From Steroidobacteraceae bacterium (GTDB lineage: Bacteria; Pseudomonadota; Gammaproteobacteria; Steroidobacterales; Steroidobacteraceae): a DNA stretch of 64,000 bases. Location of the stretch: assembly GCA_019634915.1 (NCBI GenBank), contig JAHCAN010000011.1, positions 1-64,000 of the forward strand, read 5' to 3'. A model generated the notes under the pieces. It saw only the letters and a program-made list of their open reading frames with translations. It did no database searches and was not told where the DNA came from. Below, piece after piece: positions 1-10,414 of the stretch. Position 1 is the stretch's first letter. Each line of letters opens with the position of its first letter. The position numbers and the translations under genes were made by a program.

Positions 1-150
1 GGTCTCATGCACCTTGCGGCCAGGGGCCTGGCCCACGATCAGCAGGCGGGCGCCCTCTCCCGCCTGCACCACCGGCCGCGGGCCGCATGGCAAGTCGGCA
101 CAGCGCGCGCACGCGCGAATCTCGGTGACGAGCTCGGCAAGCGCGGTCAC
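1..150 (-). CDS. Uracil-DNA glycosylase family protein (C-terminus cut by window edge)
   Basis: The leftward frame starts with GTG at 150 and stays open to base 1, giving 50 residues. The visible part has the N-terminal cysteine pattern of the iron-sulfur uracil-DNA glycosylase family (RACARCADLPCGPRP) followed by the start of the core, LLIVGQAPGRKVHET, where GQAPG is the first active-site motif. Known members remove uracil from DNA. The start lies one base after the TAG of the upstream DUF488 gene, so the two are probably co-transcribed. It belongs to the sphingomonad-like left block. The family call rests on this short stretch only. Confidence 0.7.
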   Translation of the reverse strand, partial: MTALAELVTEIRACARCADLPCGPRPVVQAGEGARLLIVGQAPGRKVHET

Positions 151-151
151 G

Positions 152-718
152 CTAGAGCAGCCTCGGCTGTTCGGGCGGATAGGTGATCGTCTGGCCTTCG
201 ACATGGGCGAAGGGCGTCAGCGCGTGCATCCGCCAACTGGTCTCGGACAGGATCTCAACCACCGGCACGCCACGCACGCCGAGGGCATCTGCGACGAGCG
301 AGCGATGGCAGCGCCACGGCACCGCCTCGGCGCACATGATCGCGGTCCGCTTCTCGCGACCGCTGCGCGCCAGGGCGTCAACGGCATGCCGGAACGCTTC
401 GCTTTGCATATAATCGGCATAGCCGCGAAAGCTCTTGTTGCGCCAACCGCCATTGGGCGAGTCGCGATGCGGATGCCGCAATCCGCCGAGCGCCGGCATC
501 GGCACATATGCGATGTCCGCCTCGCTCAGGCTCGCGGCGAGCGCATCGGCGTTGAACTGCGGATTGTGCCGCGACTTCGGTACCGTGCGGACATCGCCTA
601 GCGTCTCGATGCCATACAGGCGCAGCAATGCCACGAAATCGCCGATCGGACGCGTCGAATGGCCGACGGTGAAGATCGTTCCCGCCGGCCAGCTCTCGTC
701 CTGCGGCGGCGTGCTCAA
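152..718 (-). CDS. DUF488 family protein
   Basis: A 188-residue protein of the DUF488 family. The N-terminus TIFTVGHSTRPIGDFVALL, the segment DVRTVPKSRHNPQFN and the late CAEAVPWRCHRSLVADAL are the three conserved blocks of this family. The biochemical function is not established, although the conserved cysteine and histidine residues suggest an enzyme. The start is a TTG whose last bases overlap the TGA of the KTSC gene upstream (TTGA), indicating translational coupling. It is followed one base later by the uracil-DNA glycosylase family gene. Codon use (frequent TAT and GAT) matches the sphingomonad-like block. Confidence 0.85.
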   Translation of the reverse strand: MSTPPQDESWPAGTIFTVGHSTRPIGDFVALLRLYGIETLGDVRTVPKSRHNPQFNADALAASLSEADIAYVPMPALGGLRHPHRDSPNGGWRNKSFRGYADYMQSEAFRHAVDALARSGREKRTAIMCAEAVPWRCHRSLVADALGVRGVPVVEILSETSWRMHALTPFAHVEGQTITYPPEQPRLL

Positions 719-918
719 GACGCCCGGCCATGAATGAAGGCGAAATGATCGCGGATGCGGCGGTTGAAATAGCCGCCCTTCGAGACGGCGGTTCGCATCC
801 CCTCCGCCACCGCTGCCGGCACCTCGTGATAGCTGTAACGCTCGCCGCTGACGAACTGCACGTCGAGCCTGTGCTCGGCCGCGTCATATTTCCAATGGCG
901 GATCACGGTGGAGGGCAT
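715..918 (-). CDS. KTSC domain protein
   Basis: A small protein of 67 residues that consists of a single KTSC domain. The pattern STVIRHWKYDAAEHRL, then a GERYSYHEVP turn, then SKGGYFNRRIRDHF is typical of the family. The domain is found alone or attached to lysyl-tRNA synthetases and other proteins; its role is unknown. The ATG at 918 fits the usual family start, and an ATG at 927 would add three residues. Neither has a clear Shine-Dalgarno site. Its 3' end overlaps the start of the DUF488 gene. It is transcribed divergently from, and close to, the adenine deaminase gene. Confidence 0.8.
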   Translation of the reverse strand: MPSTVIRHWKYDAAEHRLDVQFVSGERYSYHEVPAAVAEGMRTAVSKGGYFNRRIRDHFAFIHGRAS

Positions 919-979
919 GCAATCCATAACGCGCGAGGCCCGCTTGCGGCTCCGCTCCGCGCCTGACATGTTCCATCGC

Positions 980-1996
980 ATGAGCGATCTCGATACCTTC
1001 ATCACCGGCCTCCCGAAAGCCGAACTGCATCTCCATATCGAAGGCAGCCTCGAACCAGAACAGATGTTCGAATTCGCCCTGCGAAACGGGATCGAAATCC
1101 CGTTCAAGTCGGTCGAGGAAGTGCGCGCCGCGTATGAATTCTCGAATCTCCAGGATTTCCTAGATATTTATTATGCCGGCGCCAACGTGCTGCGCACCGA
1201 AGCCGATTTCCGTGATCTGGCGATGGCCTATTTCGATCGCGCCGCAGCGGACGGCGTCGTCCATGCCGAGATATTCTTCGATCCCCAGACGCACACCGAT
1301 CGCGGCATTCCCTTCGGCGTCGTCGCCAACGGATTGCTTCAGGGCATGGCCGACGCCGAGGCCAAGCACGGTCTCACCTCGAACCTGATCCTTTGCTTCC
1401 TGCGCCATCTCGACGAGGAAGCCGCGTTCAAGACGCTCAACCAGGCCCAGCCATGGATCGATCAAATCGCCGGTGTCGGCCTCGATTCGTCCGAGGTCGG
1501 CCATCCGCCCGCCAAGTTCGAGCGCGTCTTCGCCGCCGCGGCCGCGATGGGGCTCAAGCGCGTCGCCCATGCGGGCGAAGAGGGCCCGCCCGAATATGTC
1601 TATGAGGCGCTGGATATCCTTCACATCGATCGCCTCGACCATGGCAATCGCAGCCTCGAGGACCCGCGGCTCGTCGCCCGGCTGGCACGCTCGGGGATGA
1701 CGCTCACCGTCTGCCCCTTGTCCAACGTCAAGCTCTGCAACGTCGCCTCGATCGATGTGCATCCGATCGACCGGATGCTGGAACTCGGTCTGCGCGCGAC
1801 GGTGAACTCGGACGATCCGGCCTATTTCGGCGGCTATGTCGGCGACAATTACCGCGCGATCGCCGGCGGACGCGGACTGAACAAGGCCCAGCTCGTCACA
1901 CTCGCTCGCAATTCCTTCCTCGGCTCGTTCCTTGCGGACGAAGCGGTGGCGGACCATCTCGCCAGGCTCGATGCCTATGTGGAGGCGCATGCATGA
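980..1996 (+). CDS. Adenine deaminase (adenosine deaminase superfamily, type 2 adenine deaminase)
   Basis: A zinc-dependent amidohydrolase of 338 residues. Metal and catalytic motifs are all present: HLHIEGSLEPE near the N-terminus, AHAGEEGP in the middle, LDHGNR, and the C-terminal NSDDPAYFGG with the metal-binding aspartate. The block FLDIYYAGANVL followed by HAEIFFDPQTHTDRG is characteristic of the adenine deaminase (Aah1-like) branch rather than true adenosine deaminase, so the likely reaction is adenine to hypoxanthine and ammonia. The start MSDLDTFI at 980 was chosen because the family begins just before the HLHIEG strand. The stop overlaps the next gene (ATGA), pointing to a two-gene purine salvage operon. 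Confidence 0.85.
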   Translation: MSDLDTFITGLPKAELHLHIEGSLEPEQMFEFALRNGIEIPFKSVEEVRAAYEFSNLQDFLDIYYAGANVLRTEADFRDLAMAYFDRAAADGVVHAEIFFDPQTHTDRGIPFGVVANGLLQGMADAEAKHGLTSNLILCFLRHLDEEAAFKTLNQAQPWIDQIAGVGLDSSEVGHPPAKFERVFAAAAAMGLKRVAHAGEEGPPEYVYEALDILHIDRLDHGNRSLEDPRLVARLARSGMTLTVCPLSNVKLCNVASIDVHPIDRMLELGLRATVNSDDPAYFGGYVGDNYRAIAGGRGLNKAQLVTLARNSFLGSFLADEAVADHLARLDAYVEAHA

Positions 1997-2508
1997 CCGA
2001 TATCGTCTTCACCCCGTTCACCCATGAGGACATGGTCACGGGCGTCCATGCCATCGCCGATGCCGCCGCCGAATGGAATCCGACCTTGCTCGTCGGCGTC
2101 GGCCGCGGCGGGCTCACGCCGGCCGTGTTCCTGTCGCACCGGATGGGGCTGTCGATGGTGTCGGTCGACTATTCGACCAGGATCACCCAGTTCGGCGACG
2201 AGCTGATCGCGGTACTCGCCCAGCGCACCCGCGACGGCGACCGGCTGCTGTTCATCGAAGACATCAACGACAGCGGCAAGACCATCGGCGAGCTGCGCGC
2301 GGCGCTGGCCAGGGACGGCGCCGTGGCGGAGCAGATCCGTTTCGCGGTGCTGATGAACAACGTCCAGTCGTCGCAGATGGTCGAATATGGCTTTCGTGAC
2401 ATCGATCGCGCCGTGCAGAAAGACTGGTTCGTCTTCCCGTGGGAGGCGATGGCGCCGCGCGAGGCGCTGACCGAAGATGCGATGGAAGTGCCGGAGCGGA
2501 TCGCGTGA
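1993..2508 (+). CDS. Purine-type phosphoribosyltransferase
   Basis: A type I phosphoribosyltransferase of 171 residues. The PRPP loop is seen as LLFIEDINDSGKTI, and VGVGRGGLTPAVFLSHRM is the early pyrophosphate-binding loop. The ending WFVFPWE is common in hypoxanthine/xanthine-type enzymes. The start codon overlaps the adenine deaminase stop by four bases (ATGA). The pairing suggests that hypoxanthine made by the deaminase is converted to IMP here; that is inference, and guanine or xanthine could also be used. Codon use fits the sphingomonad-like block. Confidence 0.8.
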   Translation: MTDIVFTPFTHEDMVTGVHAIADAAAEWNPTLLVGVGRGGLTPAVFLSHRMGLSMVSVDYSTRITQFGDELIAVLAQRTRDGDRLLFIEDINDSGKTIGELRAALARDGAVAEQIRFAVLMNNVQSSQMVEYGFRDIDRAVQKDWFVFPWEAMAPREALTEDAMEVPERIA

Positions 2509-2600
2509 GGTGGCGCGCCGGACACAAATCACCCTTACACGCGTTGCAATCAGGTAAGAACAGAAACCCCTGTCCCGTTCGCCTAACCCTCGGAGGAACC

Positions 2601-3188
2601 ATGCGAATCAGCAATCTGAAGCGTCCGCGCACCATCGCGCTCGCCACTGCCCTGCTGGGCAGCGTCGCGCTCGGCGGCTGCATGACCGCGACGCCCTATC
2701 AGCCCGCCACTGCCAGTTCGGCCGGCGGCTATTCGGATCAACAGCTCGAAGCCAACCGTTTTCAGGTCAGCTTCCGCGGCAACAGCCTCACCTCGCGTGA
2801 GACGGTTGAGCGCTACCTGCTGTTCCGCGCCGCCGAACTTACCGTCCAGCACGGCTTCGATCACTTCATTCTGGTCTCGAAAGACACCGAGAAGCAAAGC
2901 GAGACCTATCGCACCCCCGGCATGTACGGCGGTGGCCCCTATGGCTATTGGAACCCCTATTGGCGCTTCTATCGCCCGCGCTTCGGCTGGCGCAGCTGGG
3001 ATCCGTTCTTCGACGATCCGTTCTGGCGCGACCGCGACTGGGACTACCGCACGGTCAATCGCTATGAAGCGATGGCCGAGATCGTTGTCGGCAGGGGTCC
3101 CAAGCCAGGTTCCAACGTTCGCGCCTTCGATGCGCGCGAAGTGATCGACCGGCTCGGCCCCTCGATCGTCACCCCCAGCGACCGCTAG
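2601..3188 (+). CDS. CC0125/CC1285-type outer membrane lipoprotein
   Basis: A lipoprotein of 195 residues. A basic N-terminus and hydrophobic stretch lead to the lipobox LGGC around residue 27. A short conserved domain follows, with FRGNSLTSRETVERYLLFRAAELT and HGFDHFIL. Then comes an aromatic, glycine- and arginine-rich stretch (GGGPYGYWNPYWRFY) and a final strand with YEAMAEIVVG. This layout is that of the CC0125/CC1285 lipoprotein family known from alphaproteobacteria; the function is unknown. A clear GGAGG lies five bases before the ATG. It ends just before a strong terminator shared with secA. Confidence 0.8.
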   Translation: MRISNLKRPRTIALATALLGSVALGGCMTATPYQPATASSAGGYSDQQLEANRFQVSFRGNSLTSRETVERYLLFRAAELTVQHGFDHFILVSKDTEKQSETYRTPGMYGGGPYGYWNPYWRFYRPRFGWRSWDPFFDDPFWRDRDWDYRTVNRYEAMAEIVVGRGPKPGSNVRAFDAREVIDRLGPSIVTPSDR

Positions 3189-3196
3189 CGGACACG

Positions 3197-3238
3197 AAAA
3201 AGGGGCCGCCCTCGCAATCCGCGAGGGCGGCCCCTTTT
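3197..3238. terminator. Bidirectional rho-independent terminator
   Basis: A perfect hairpin lies between two convergent genes. The arm at 3202-3215 pairs with 3221-3234 around a five-base loop, with A bases before it and T bases after it, so it can end both the lipoprotein transcript and the secA transcript. Confidence 0.92.
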
Positions 3239-3248
3239 CCTTGCGCCC

Positions 3249-5984
<2,736 letters not shown>

Positions 5985-6052
5985 GAAGAATCCTTGAAAA
6001 AATACTGCCCGATCAATGGCTTACAAGCACATTGGCCGGCCAAAGGGCGGAT

Positions 6053-6058
6053 ATTATA
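6053..6058 (-). promoter_or_regulatory. Possible -10 element for secA
   Basis: Read leftward, this is a consensus TATAAT about 70 bases before the secA start. No good -35 element is found 16-18 bases upstream, so the promoter is tentative. The interval 5985-6232 otherwise holds only the secA leader and the control region of the toxin-antitoxin pair. Confidence 0.35.
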
Positions 6059-6200
6059 CGGCTTCGTGGATAGACGGCGCGCGGAGAATAAGATTCCCCG
6101 GGCCTTGGGAGTCTGGGCGGCGAAAACGGCTCAGGCTATCGGCGCAACACGCGAACGGTTCAGTATCGCGGCAGGACTTCTGTGTAACGTATTATTGCAT

Positions 6201-6240
6201 GATAACAATAGCAGTGTTATCGTTCATATATTATGTTATC
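6201..6240 (+). promoter_or_regulatory. Operator-like repeats over the toxin-antitoxin start
   Basis: GATAACA at 6201-6207 and TGTTATC at 6215-6221 form a perfect inverted repeat with a seven-base spacer. A third copy, TGTTATC, lies at 6234-6240 and overlaps the start codon of the regulator gene. A TATTAT at 6190-6195 could serve as -10, placing transcription start on the first half-site. The arrangement fits autorepression by the first gene product, as known for AbiEi-type antitoxins. The region is AT-rich compared with its surroundings and has no Shine-Dalgarno site. Confidence 0.6.
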
Positions 6241-7246
6241 AAGAGCCGTTGCGGAACCCAGCACAGATGCGGCCATTCACGCGTATCTGAATGAGACCCT
6301 GGGAATCACGCCCAGGATTCGGACGTGGACGGCTGTCAGCGAGCTGCCTTACTTTCTCCAGAACACTTTCGAGGTTCGGGAACTGAAGCTCATGGATCGG
6401 CAGGTTCTCCTGGCGATCGACAAGCGGCCCGCGAGGCAGGGCTTGGCGAGCGTTCGAGGCCAACTGGACAAGCTGCGCCAACTGGCCGGGCTGCCCGTGG
6501 TTTACGTGACCGGCACCCTCGCATCGTACGAGCGCAAGCGCCTCATCGGACAGAAGGTACCGTTCCTGGTGCCGGGCAACCAACTCTATCTGCCAGACCT
6601 CGGAATCGACCTGCGCGAGTACTTTCGCAAGCCGCCCGTCGCTCCGGACACCGCACTGAGCCCGGCGACGCAAGCGATGCTGATTACCGTGCTGCTGCGA
6701 AAGCCCTGGCAGGCCGAGTGGCAGCCCGCCGGGGTGGTCAGCGAGCTGGGCTACACCGCCATGACACTGTCCCGAGCCGTCAAGGAACTCACGGCCGCCG
6801 GCCTTGCGACATTGCGCACCGACGGCAGGGCCCGATGGCTGCACACCGGGCGCACTGCCGCGGACACCTGGGAGCGGGCAAAGCCATTGCTGCGCAGCCC
6901 GATCAAGCGCCGGTTCTGGGTTCGTCCCGCTCCCAAGTGGAAGCCACCCCACGTGAGGCTGGCGGGGCTGAGCGCTCTGGCGCGCTATTCGATGCTTTCC
7001 GAGCCGCAGTGGCCGATCTACGCCGTCAGCCCGGCGCAGTGGAAGGCAGCGACACAGGCCGGCAACGAGACCCTGCCTGAGCCGCTGCCGGGCGCCTGCG
7101 AATGGGAGATCTGGCACTACGACCCCGCGCTCGTTCCGAACAGCGAAACCGTCGATCCGCTTTCCTTGACGCTCGGCCTGAAGGGCAACACCGACGAGCG
7201 CGTTCAGCTCGCACTCGATGAGTTGAAGGGGCACCTTCCGTGGTGA
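6233..7246 (+). CDS. Winged-helix regulator, putative antitoxin of an AbiE-like pair
   Basis: A protein of 337 residues. A predicted winged helix-turn-helix lies near residues 160-205 (WQPAGVVSELGYTAMTLSR, then AVKELTAAGLATLRTDGRARWLH). The N-terminal half, with LLAIDKRPARQGLASVRGQL and VVYVTGTLASYERKRLI, is not assigned to a named domain by me. The C-terminal half resembles the AbiEi/HTH partners of nucleotidyltransferase toxins. It overlaps the next gene by seven bases and has inverted repeats over its start, so a self-regulating antitoxin is likely. Its GC content is lower than both flanking blocks, which suggests acquisition. The antitoxin role is inferred mainly from context. Confidence 0.65.
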   Translation: MLSRAVAEPSTDAAIHAYLNETLGITPRIRTWTAVSELPYFLQNTFEVRELKLMDRQVLLAIDKRPARQGLASVRGQLDKLRQLAGLPVVYVTGTLASYERKRLIGQKVPFLVPGNQLYLPDLGIDLREYFRKPPVAPDTALSPATQAMLITVLLRKPWQAEWQPAGVVSELGYTAMTLSRAVKELTAAGLATLRTDGRARWLHTGRTAADTWERAKPLLRSPIKRRFWVRPAPKWKPPHVRLAGLSALARYSMLSEPQWPIYAVSPAQWKAATQAGNETLPEPLPGACEWEIWHYDPALVPNSETVDPLSLTLGLKGNTDERVQLALDELKGHLPW

Positions 7247-8016
7247 AGGGGCTCGATGTCTTTCGCGAGTACTTCGCCGGTCACACCGATCAGTTTGTGC
7301 TGATTGGCGGCACGGCCGCGACTCTTGCGATGGAAGAGGTGGGGCTCGAGTTTCGTGCCACGAAGGACCTCGACATCGTCCTGCACATCGAAGCGCTCAG
7401 CCGGTCCTTCGGCGAAGTGTTCTGGAGCTTCATCGAAGCGGGGTGCTACGAGATCCGGCAGGCAAGCGGTTCCGGTAAACCCGTTTACTATCGGTTCCAG
7501 AAGCCAGCCGACGAACACTTCCCTGTCATGCTGGAGTTGTTCTGCAGGGCCCCCAAAGGAATCGACCTCGCCGAAGGCAGCCACCTTACGCCAATCCCGA
7601 TCGACGAGGCTGCTGCGAGCCTGTCCGCCATCCTGCTCGATGATGGGTATTACGAGTTCATCCTTGCCGGCCGCAAGCAAGTCGCGGGATTGCCATGGAT
7701 CGGCGAGGACAGGCTGATTCCGCTCAAGGCAAGTGCCTGGTTGGACCTCGGCGAGCGGCAGGCGAAGGGCTGGCACGTGGACAGCAAGAACATCCGCAAA
7801 CACGCAAACGATGCGCTGCGTCTGTCGCAGTTGCTCGCGCCGGACGTTCGCATGCAGGTCGCCCCGAGGATCGAGCAGGATCTGCAGCGCTTTCTCGACG
7901 GCATCGAAGCGGATCGCTCGCTCGACCCGAAGTCCCTCGGGATCAACGGCAGTGTTGCCGAGTTGGTCCAGCGTATTGCGCAGGCCTATGGACTGATTCG
8001 ACGGCGCGCGACCTGA
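7240..8016 (+). CDS. AbiEii-like nucleotidyltransferase, putative type IV toxin
   Basis: A protein of 258 residues with a minimal nucleotidyltransferase fold. The loop LIGGTAATLAMEE and the acidic motif ATKDLDIVLHIE are the GG/S and DxD elements of the AbiEii/AbiGii and MNT families. A later segment, ILAGRKQVAGLPWIGEDRLIPLKASAWLDL, is the region where these proteins carry a conserved lysine. Known AbiEii toxins are GTP-binding nucleotidyltransferases that cause reversible growth arrest and phage resistance. Start GTG at 7240, or GTG at 7243 with a GTGA overlap. It ends only four bases from the end of the convergent M23 gene. Confidence 0.7.
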   Translation: MVKGLDVFREYFAGHTDQFVLIGGTAATLAMEEVGLEFRATKDLDIVLHIEALSRSFGEVFWSFIEAGCYEIRQASGSGKPVYYRFQKPADEHFPVMLELFCRAPKGIDLAEGSHLTPIPIDEAAASLSAILLDDGYYEFILAGRKQVAGLPWIGEDRLIPLKASAWLDLGERQAKGWHVDSKNIRKHANDALRLSQLLAPDVRMQVAPRIEQDLQRFLDGIEADRSLDPKSLGINGSVAELVQRIAQAYGLIRRRAT

Positions 8017-8020
8017 TCAC

Positions 8021-8941
8021 TCAGCGCCCGATGAAGGTCAGCGGATCGACCTGGCGGCCCTGGCGCAGCACCTCGAAGTGCACGTGCGGGCCGGTCGAGC
8101 GGCCCGTGGAGCCGATCTGCGCGATCGGATCGCCGCGCTGCACGGTCTGGCCGACGGAGACGAGATTGGCACGATTGTGCCCGTAGCGCGTCACGTAGCC
8201 GTTGCCGTGGTTGATCTCGACGAGCTTGCCGTAGCCGGCGCGCTCGCCCGACCAGGTGACGATGCCGGCGGCCACCGCGATGACCTCGGAGCCGGCCTGC
8301 GAGGCGAAATCGAGCCCGCGGTGGAACGCGCCGTGGCCCGTGAACGGGTCCTGGCGCGAGCCGAAATAAGAGGAGATGAAGCCCTGGCGCACAGGCCGGC
8401 CTTCGGGGTGGATCTGCTCGCGCAGCTGGCGCGCGATCAGCACGTTCTCGAGTGCCGCAAGCTGCGCGTCGCGCAGGTCGATGCGCGACTCGAGATCGTT
8501 CAGCATGCCGGTCAGGTCGGGGATCTGGGCCGCGACGCCGCCCTCGCCGTCTTCCGGGCCACCGGCCGGCGGCGGCGCATCGAAATTGAATTCGCGCGGA
8601 TCGATGTTCGCCATCTCGGTGAGGCGCTTGCCGAGCGCATCGAGGCGGATCATCTGGCCACTCACCTGGCCCATGCGCATCGACAGCGCATCGACGCGCT
8701 CCTGCAGCGCATTCTTCATTTCCGCGATTTCGGCCTGCTGCTGCTTCAGCGTCAGCGCCCAGTGCTGTGCATCGCCCGAGGCGAAGATCTTGCCGGAGCG
8801 CTGGCCGAGCTCGAGGCCGAGCACGAAGGCGATGCCAAGGACCCCGATGGCGAGCGCGCCGATGACCCCCAGGGTCGCCGGATGGGCCAGGTCGACGTGC
8901 CGCGCGCGTCCCTCGCGCCGGGAGAAGAAAATCAGGTTCAT
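8021..8941 (-). CDS. M23 family metallopeptidase (LytM domain), membrane anchored
   Basis: A protein of 306 residues with an N-terminal membrane helix (about residues 25-45), a coiled-coil-like stretch (about 60-115) and a C-terminal LytM domain. The zinc ligands are visible in HRGLDFAS and HVHFEV. Such proteins cut peptidoglycan cross-links or regulate amidases in the periplasm. In Pseudomonas-type genomes the same gene lies between the DciA gene and secA, as here. It is divergent from dciA by 31 bases. It lacks a signal cleavage site and is probably held in the inner membrane. Confidence 0.88.
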   Translation of the reverse strand: MNLIFFSRREGRARHVDLAHPATLGVIGALAIGVLGIAFVLGLELGQRSGKIFASGDAQHWALTLKQQQAEIAEMKNALQERVDALSMRMGQVSGQMIRLDALGKRLTEMANIDPREFNFDAPPPAGGPEDGEGGVAAQIPDLTGMLNDLESRIDLRDAQLAALENVLIARQLREQIHPEGRPVRQGFISSYFGSRQDPFTGHGAFHRGLDFASQAGSEVIAVAAGIVTWSGERAGYGKLVEINHGNGYVTRYGHNRANLVSVGQTVQRGDPIAQIGSTGRSTGPHVHFEVLRQGRQVDPLTFIGR

Positions 8942-8972
8942 CCGCTATGCTCGGTCCATTGGCGGGGGCAAT

Positions 8973-9356
8973 ATGCCGAAGACCCTGGGTCGACACAAGA
9001 AGACTGGCGCACAGACTGGAAAACCGGGGAAACCCCGATATGGTAAACCGGGCGCGCTGACCGACCTGCTGGCTCGACCTTCATCCGCTCTCCTCTCCGG
9101 CCTGCAGCGCAACGCCCGGGCCGCCCACGACTGGCTCAGGCTCGTGCGGGCCTCGCTGCCACCCGACTTGTCCCCCCATGTCACGTCCGCCGCGGAGCGT
9201 GGCCATATTCTGACGATTTATGTCGCCTCGGCGGCCTGGGCGGCGCGGCTGCAGTTCGCGGCGGAGGAAATCCTCACCCGTGCCCGCGAAACCGACCCGG
9301 CGCTGCGCGCAGTGCGCGTGAAGGTACTCCCTCCGGCGCCTGCCGGAAAGGGTTAG
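8973..9356 (+). CDS. dciA: DciA family protein (DUF721), replicative helicase loader-type
   Basis: A protein of 127 residues. The basic, disordered N-terminus (PKTLGRHKKTGAQTGKPGKP) is followed by the DUF721 core, ending with ILTIYVASAAWAARLQFAAEEIL. DciA is the ancestral bacterial partner that loads the DnaB helicase in organisms lacking DnaC. The ATG at 8973 has a G-rich Shine-Dalgarno-like stretch four bases before it. It stands alone on the rightward strand between lpxC and the M23 gene, both leftward, which is the usual placement. Confidence 0.85.
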   Translation: MPKTLGRHKKTGAQTGKPGKPRYGKPGALTDLLARPSSALLSGLQRNARAAHDWLRLVRASLPPDLSPHVTSAAERGHILTIYVASAAWAARLQFAAEEILTRARETDPALRAVRVKVLPPAPAGKG

Positions 9357-9368
9357 GCCGACCGCGGC

Positions 9369-10292
9369 TCAGGCGGCGGTGCTCGGCAGGGCCTGCGTGC
9401 CCACGTAGTGGATCGGCGTGTCCTTGTCGGACTCGAACACGACCTCTTCCCAGGCATCTGCATCGGCATGCAGCGCGCGCAACAGCCGGTTGTTCAGGCC
9501 GTGACCCGACTTGAAGCCGCTGAACTCGCCGATCAGGCTGTGCCCGAGCAGATAGAGGTCGCCGATCGCATCGAGGATCTTGTGCTTGACGAACTCGTCT
9601 TCGTAACGCAGGCCATCCTCGTTCATGATGCCCTCGTCGTCGAGCACGATCGCGTTGTCGAGATTGCCGCCGAGCGCGAGGTTGTGCGAGCGCATCGTTT
9701 CGAGATCGCGCATGAAACCGAAGGTGCGCGCGCGGCTCACTTCCTTCAGGAACGAGGTCGTCGAGAAATCCATCGACGCCGCCTGCGTGCGGCGCTTGAA
9801 GATCGGGTGGTTGAACTCGATGCGGAAATTGACCTTGAAGCCGTCGAACGGATCGAACTGCGCCCACTTGTCGCCGTCCTCGACCCGCACGGTCTTCAGG
9901 ATGCGCACGAAGCGCTTCGGCACCGGCTGTTCCTCGATGCCGGCCGACTGCAGCAGGAACACGAAGGGACCTGCGCTGCCGTCCATGATCGGCACCTCGG
10001 CGGCGTTCACTTCGACGATCGCGTTGTCGATGCCGAGGCCGGCGAACGCCGACATCAGGTGCTCGATCGTCGAGACGCGGGTCCCGCCGCTGACCAGCAC
10101 GGTGCCGAGCGTGGTCTCGCCGACGCATTCCGCGCAGGCGGGAATGTCGACCGGCGGCTCGAGATCGACGCGGCGGAAGACGATGCCGTGATCGGGCGGC
10201 GCGGGCCGCACGGTCATCAGCACTTTCGTGCCGGTGTGCAGGCCGACGCCGGAGGCGCGAATCGCATTCCTGAGAGTTCGTTGACCGACCAT
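9369..10292 (-). CDS. lpxC: UDP-3-O-acyl-N-acetylglucosamine deacetylase LpxC
   Basis: A protein of 307 residues, the committed zinc-dependent step of lipid A synthesis in the cytoplasm. Zinc and catalytic residues are seen in [31 protein letters not shown] and [13 protein letters not shown]. The start MVGQRTLRN matches the usual LpxC start; an in-frame extension upstream to 10400 has no support. It follows ftsZ by 122 bases, the standard end of the dcw cluster, and lies behind an inverted repeat that could shape its expression. Confidence 0.97.
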   Translation of the reverse strand: MVGQRTLRNAIRASGVGLHTGTKVLMTVRPAPPDHGIVFRRVDLEPPVDIPACAECVGETTLGTVLVSGGTRVSTIEHLMSAFAGLGIDNAIVEVNAAEVPIMDGSAGPFVFLLQSAGIEEQPVPKRFVRILKTVRVEDGDKWAQFDPFDGFKVNFRIEFNHPIFKRRTQAASMDFSTTSFLKEVSRARTFGFMRDLETMRSHNLALGGNLDNAIVLDDEGIMNEDGLRYEDEFVKHKILDAIGDLYLLGHSLIGEFSGFKSGHGLNNRLLRALHADADAWEEVVFESDKDTPIHYVGTQALPSTAA

Positions 10293-10309
10293 ATCCGGCA
10301 GTTGAGCAG

Positions 10310-10390
10310 GTAGCGCCCGGCCCCTTGCGGGAACCGGCTGGAGCGAGGCGCCGACGAGGCGCGCCGGCCCCGGGGAGAAACGGGCGCTAC
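10310..10390. repeat. Inverted repeat in the ftsZ-lpxC gap
   Basis: GTAGCGCCCG at 10310-10319 and its exact complement at 10381-10390 enclose about 60 GC-rich bases that contain further complementary blocks (CCGGCCCC and GCGCC runs). In the leftward ftsZ-lpxC transcript this would fold just before the lpxC start. There is no T tract, so it is not a classical terminator. It could pause transcription or set lpxC mRNA level. Confidence 0.5.
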
Positions 10391-10414
10391 CGTACCACAA
10401 GCCCGCCGCGGGCG

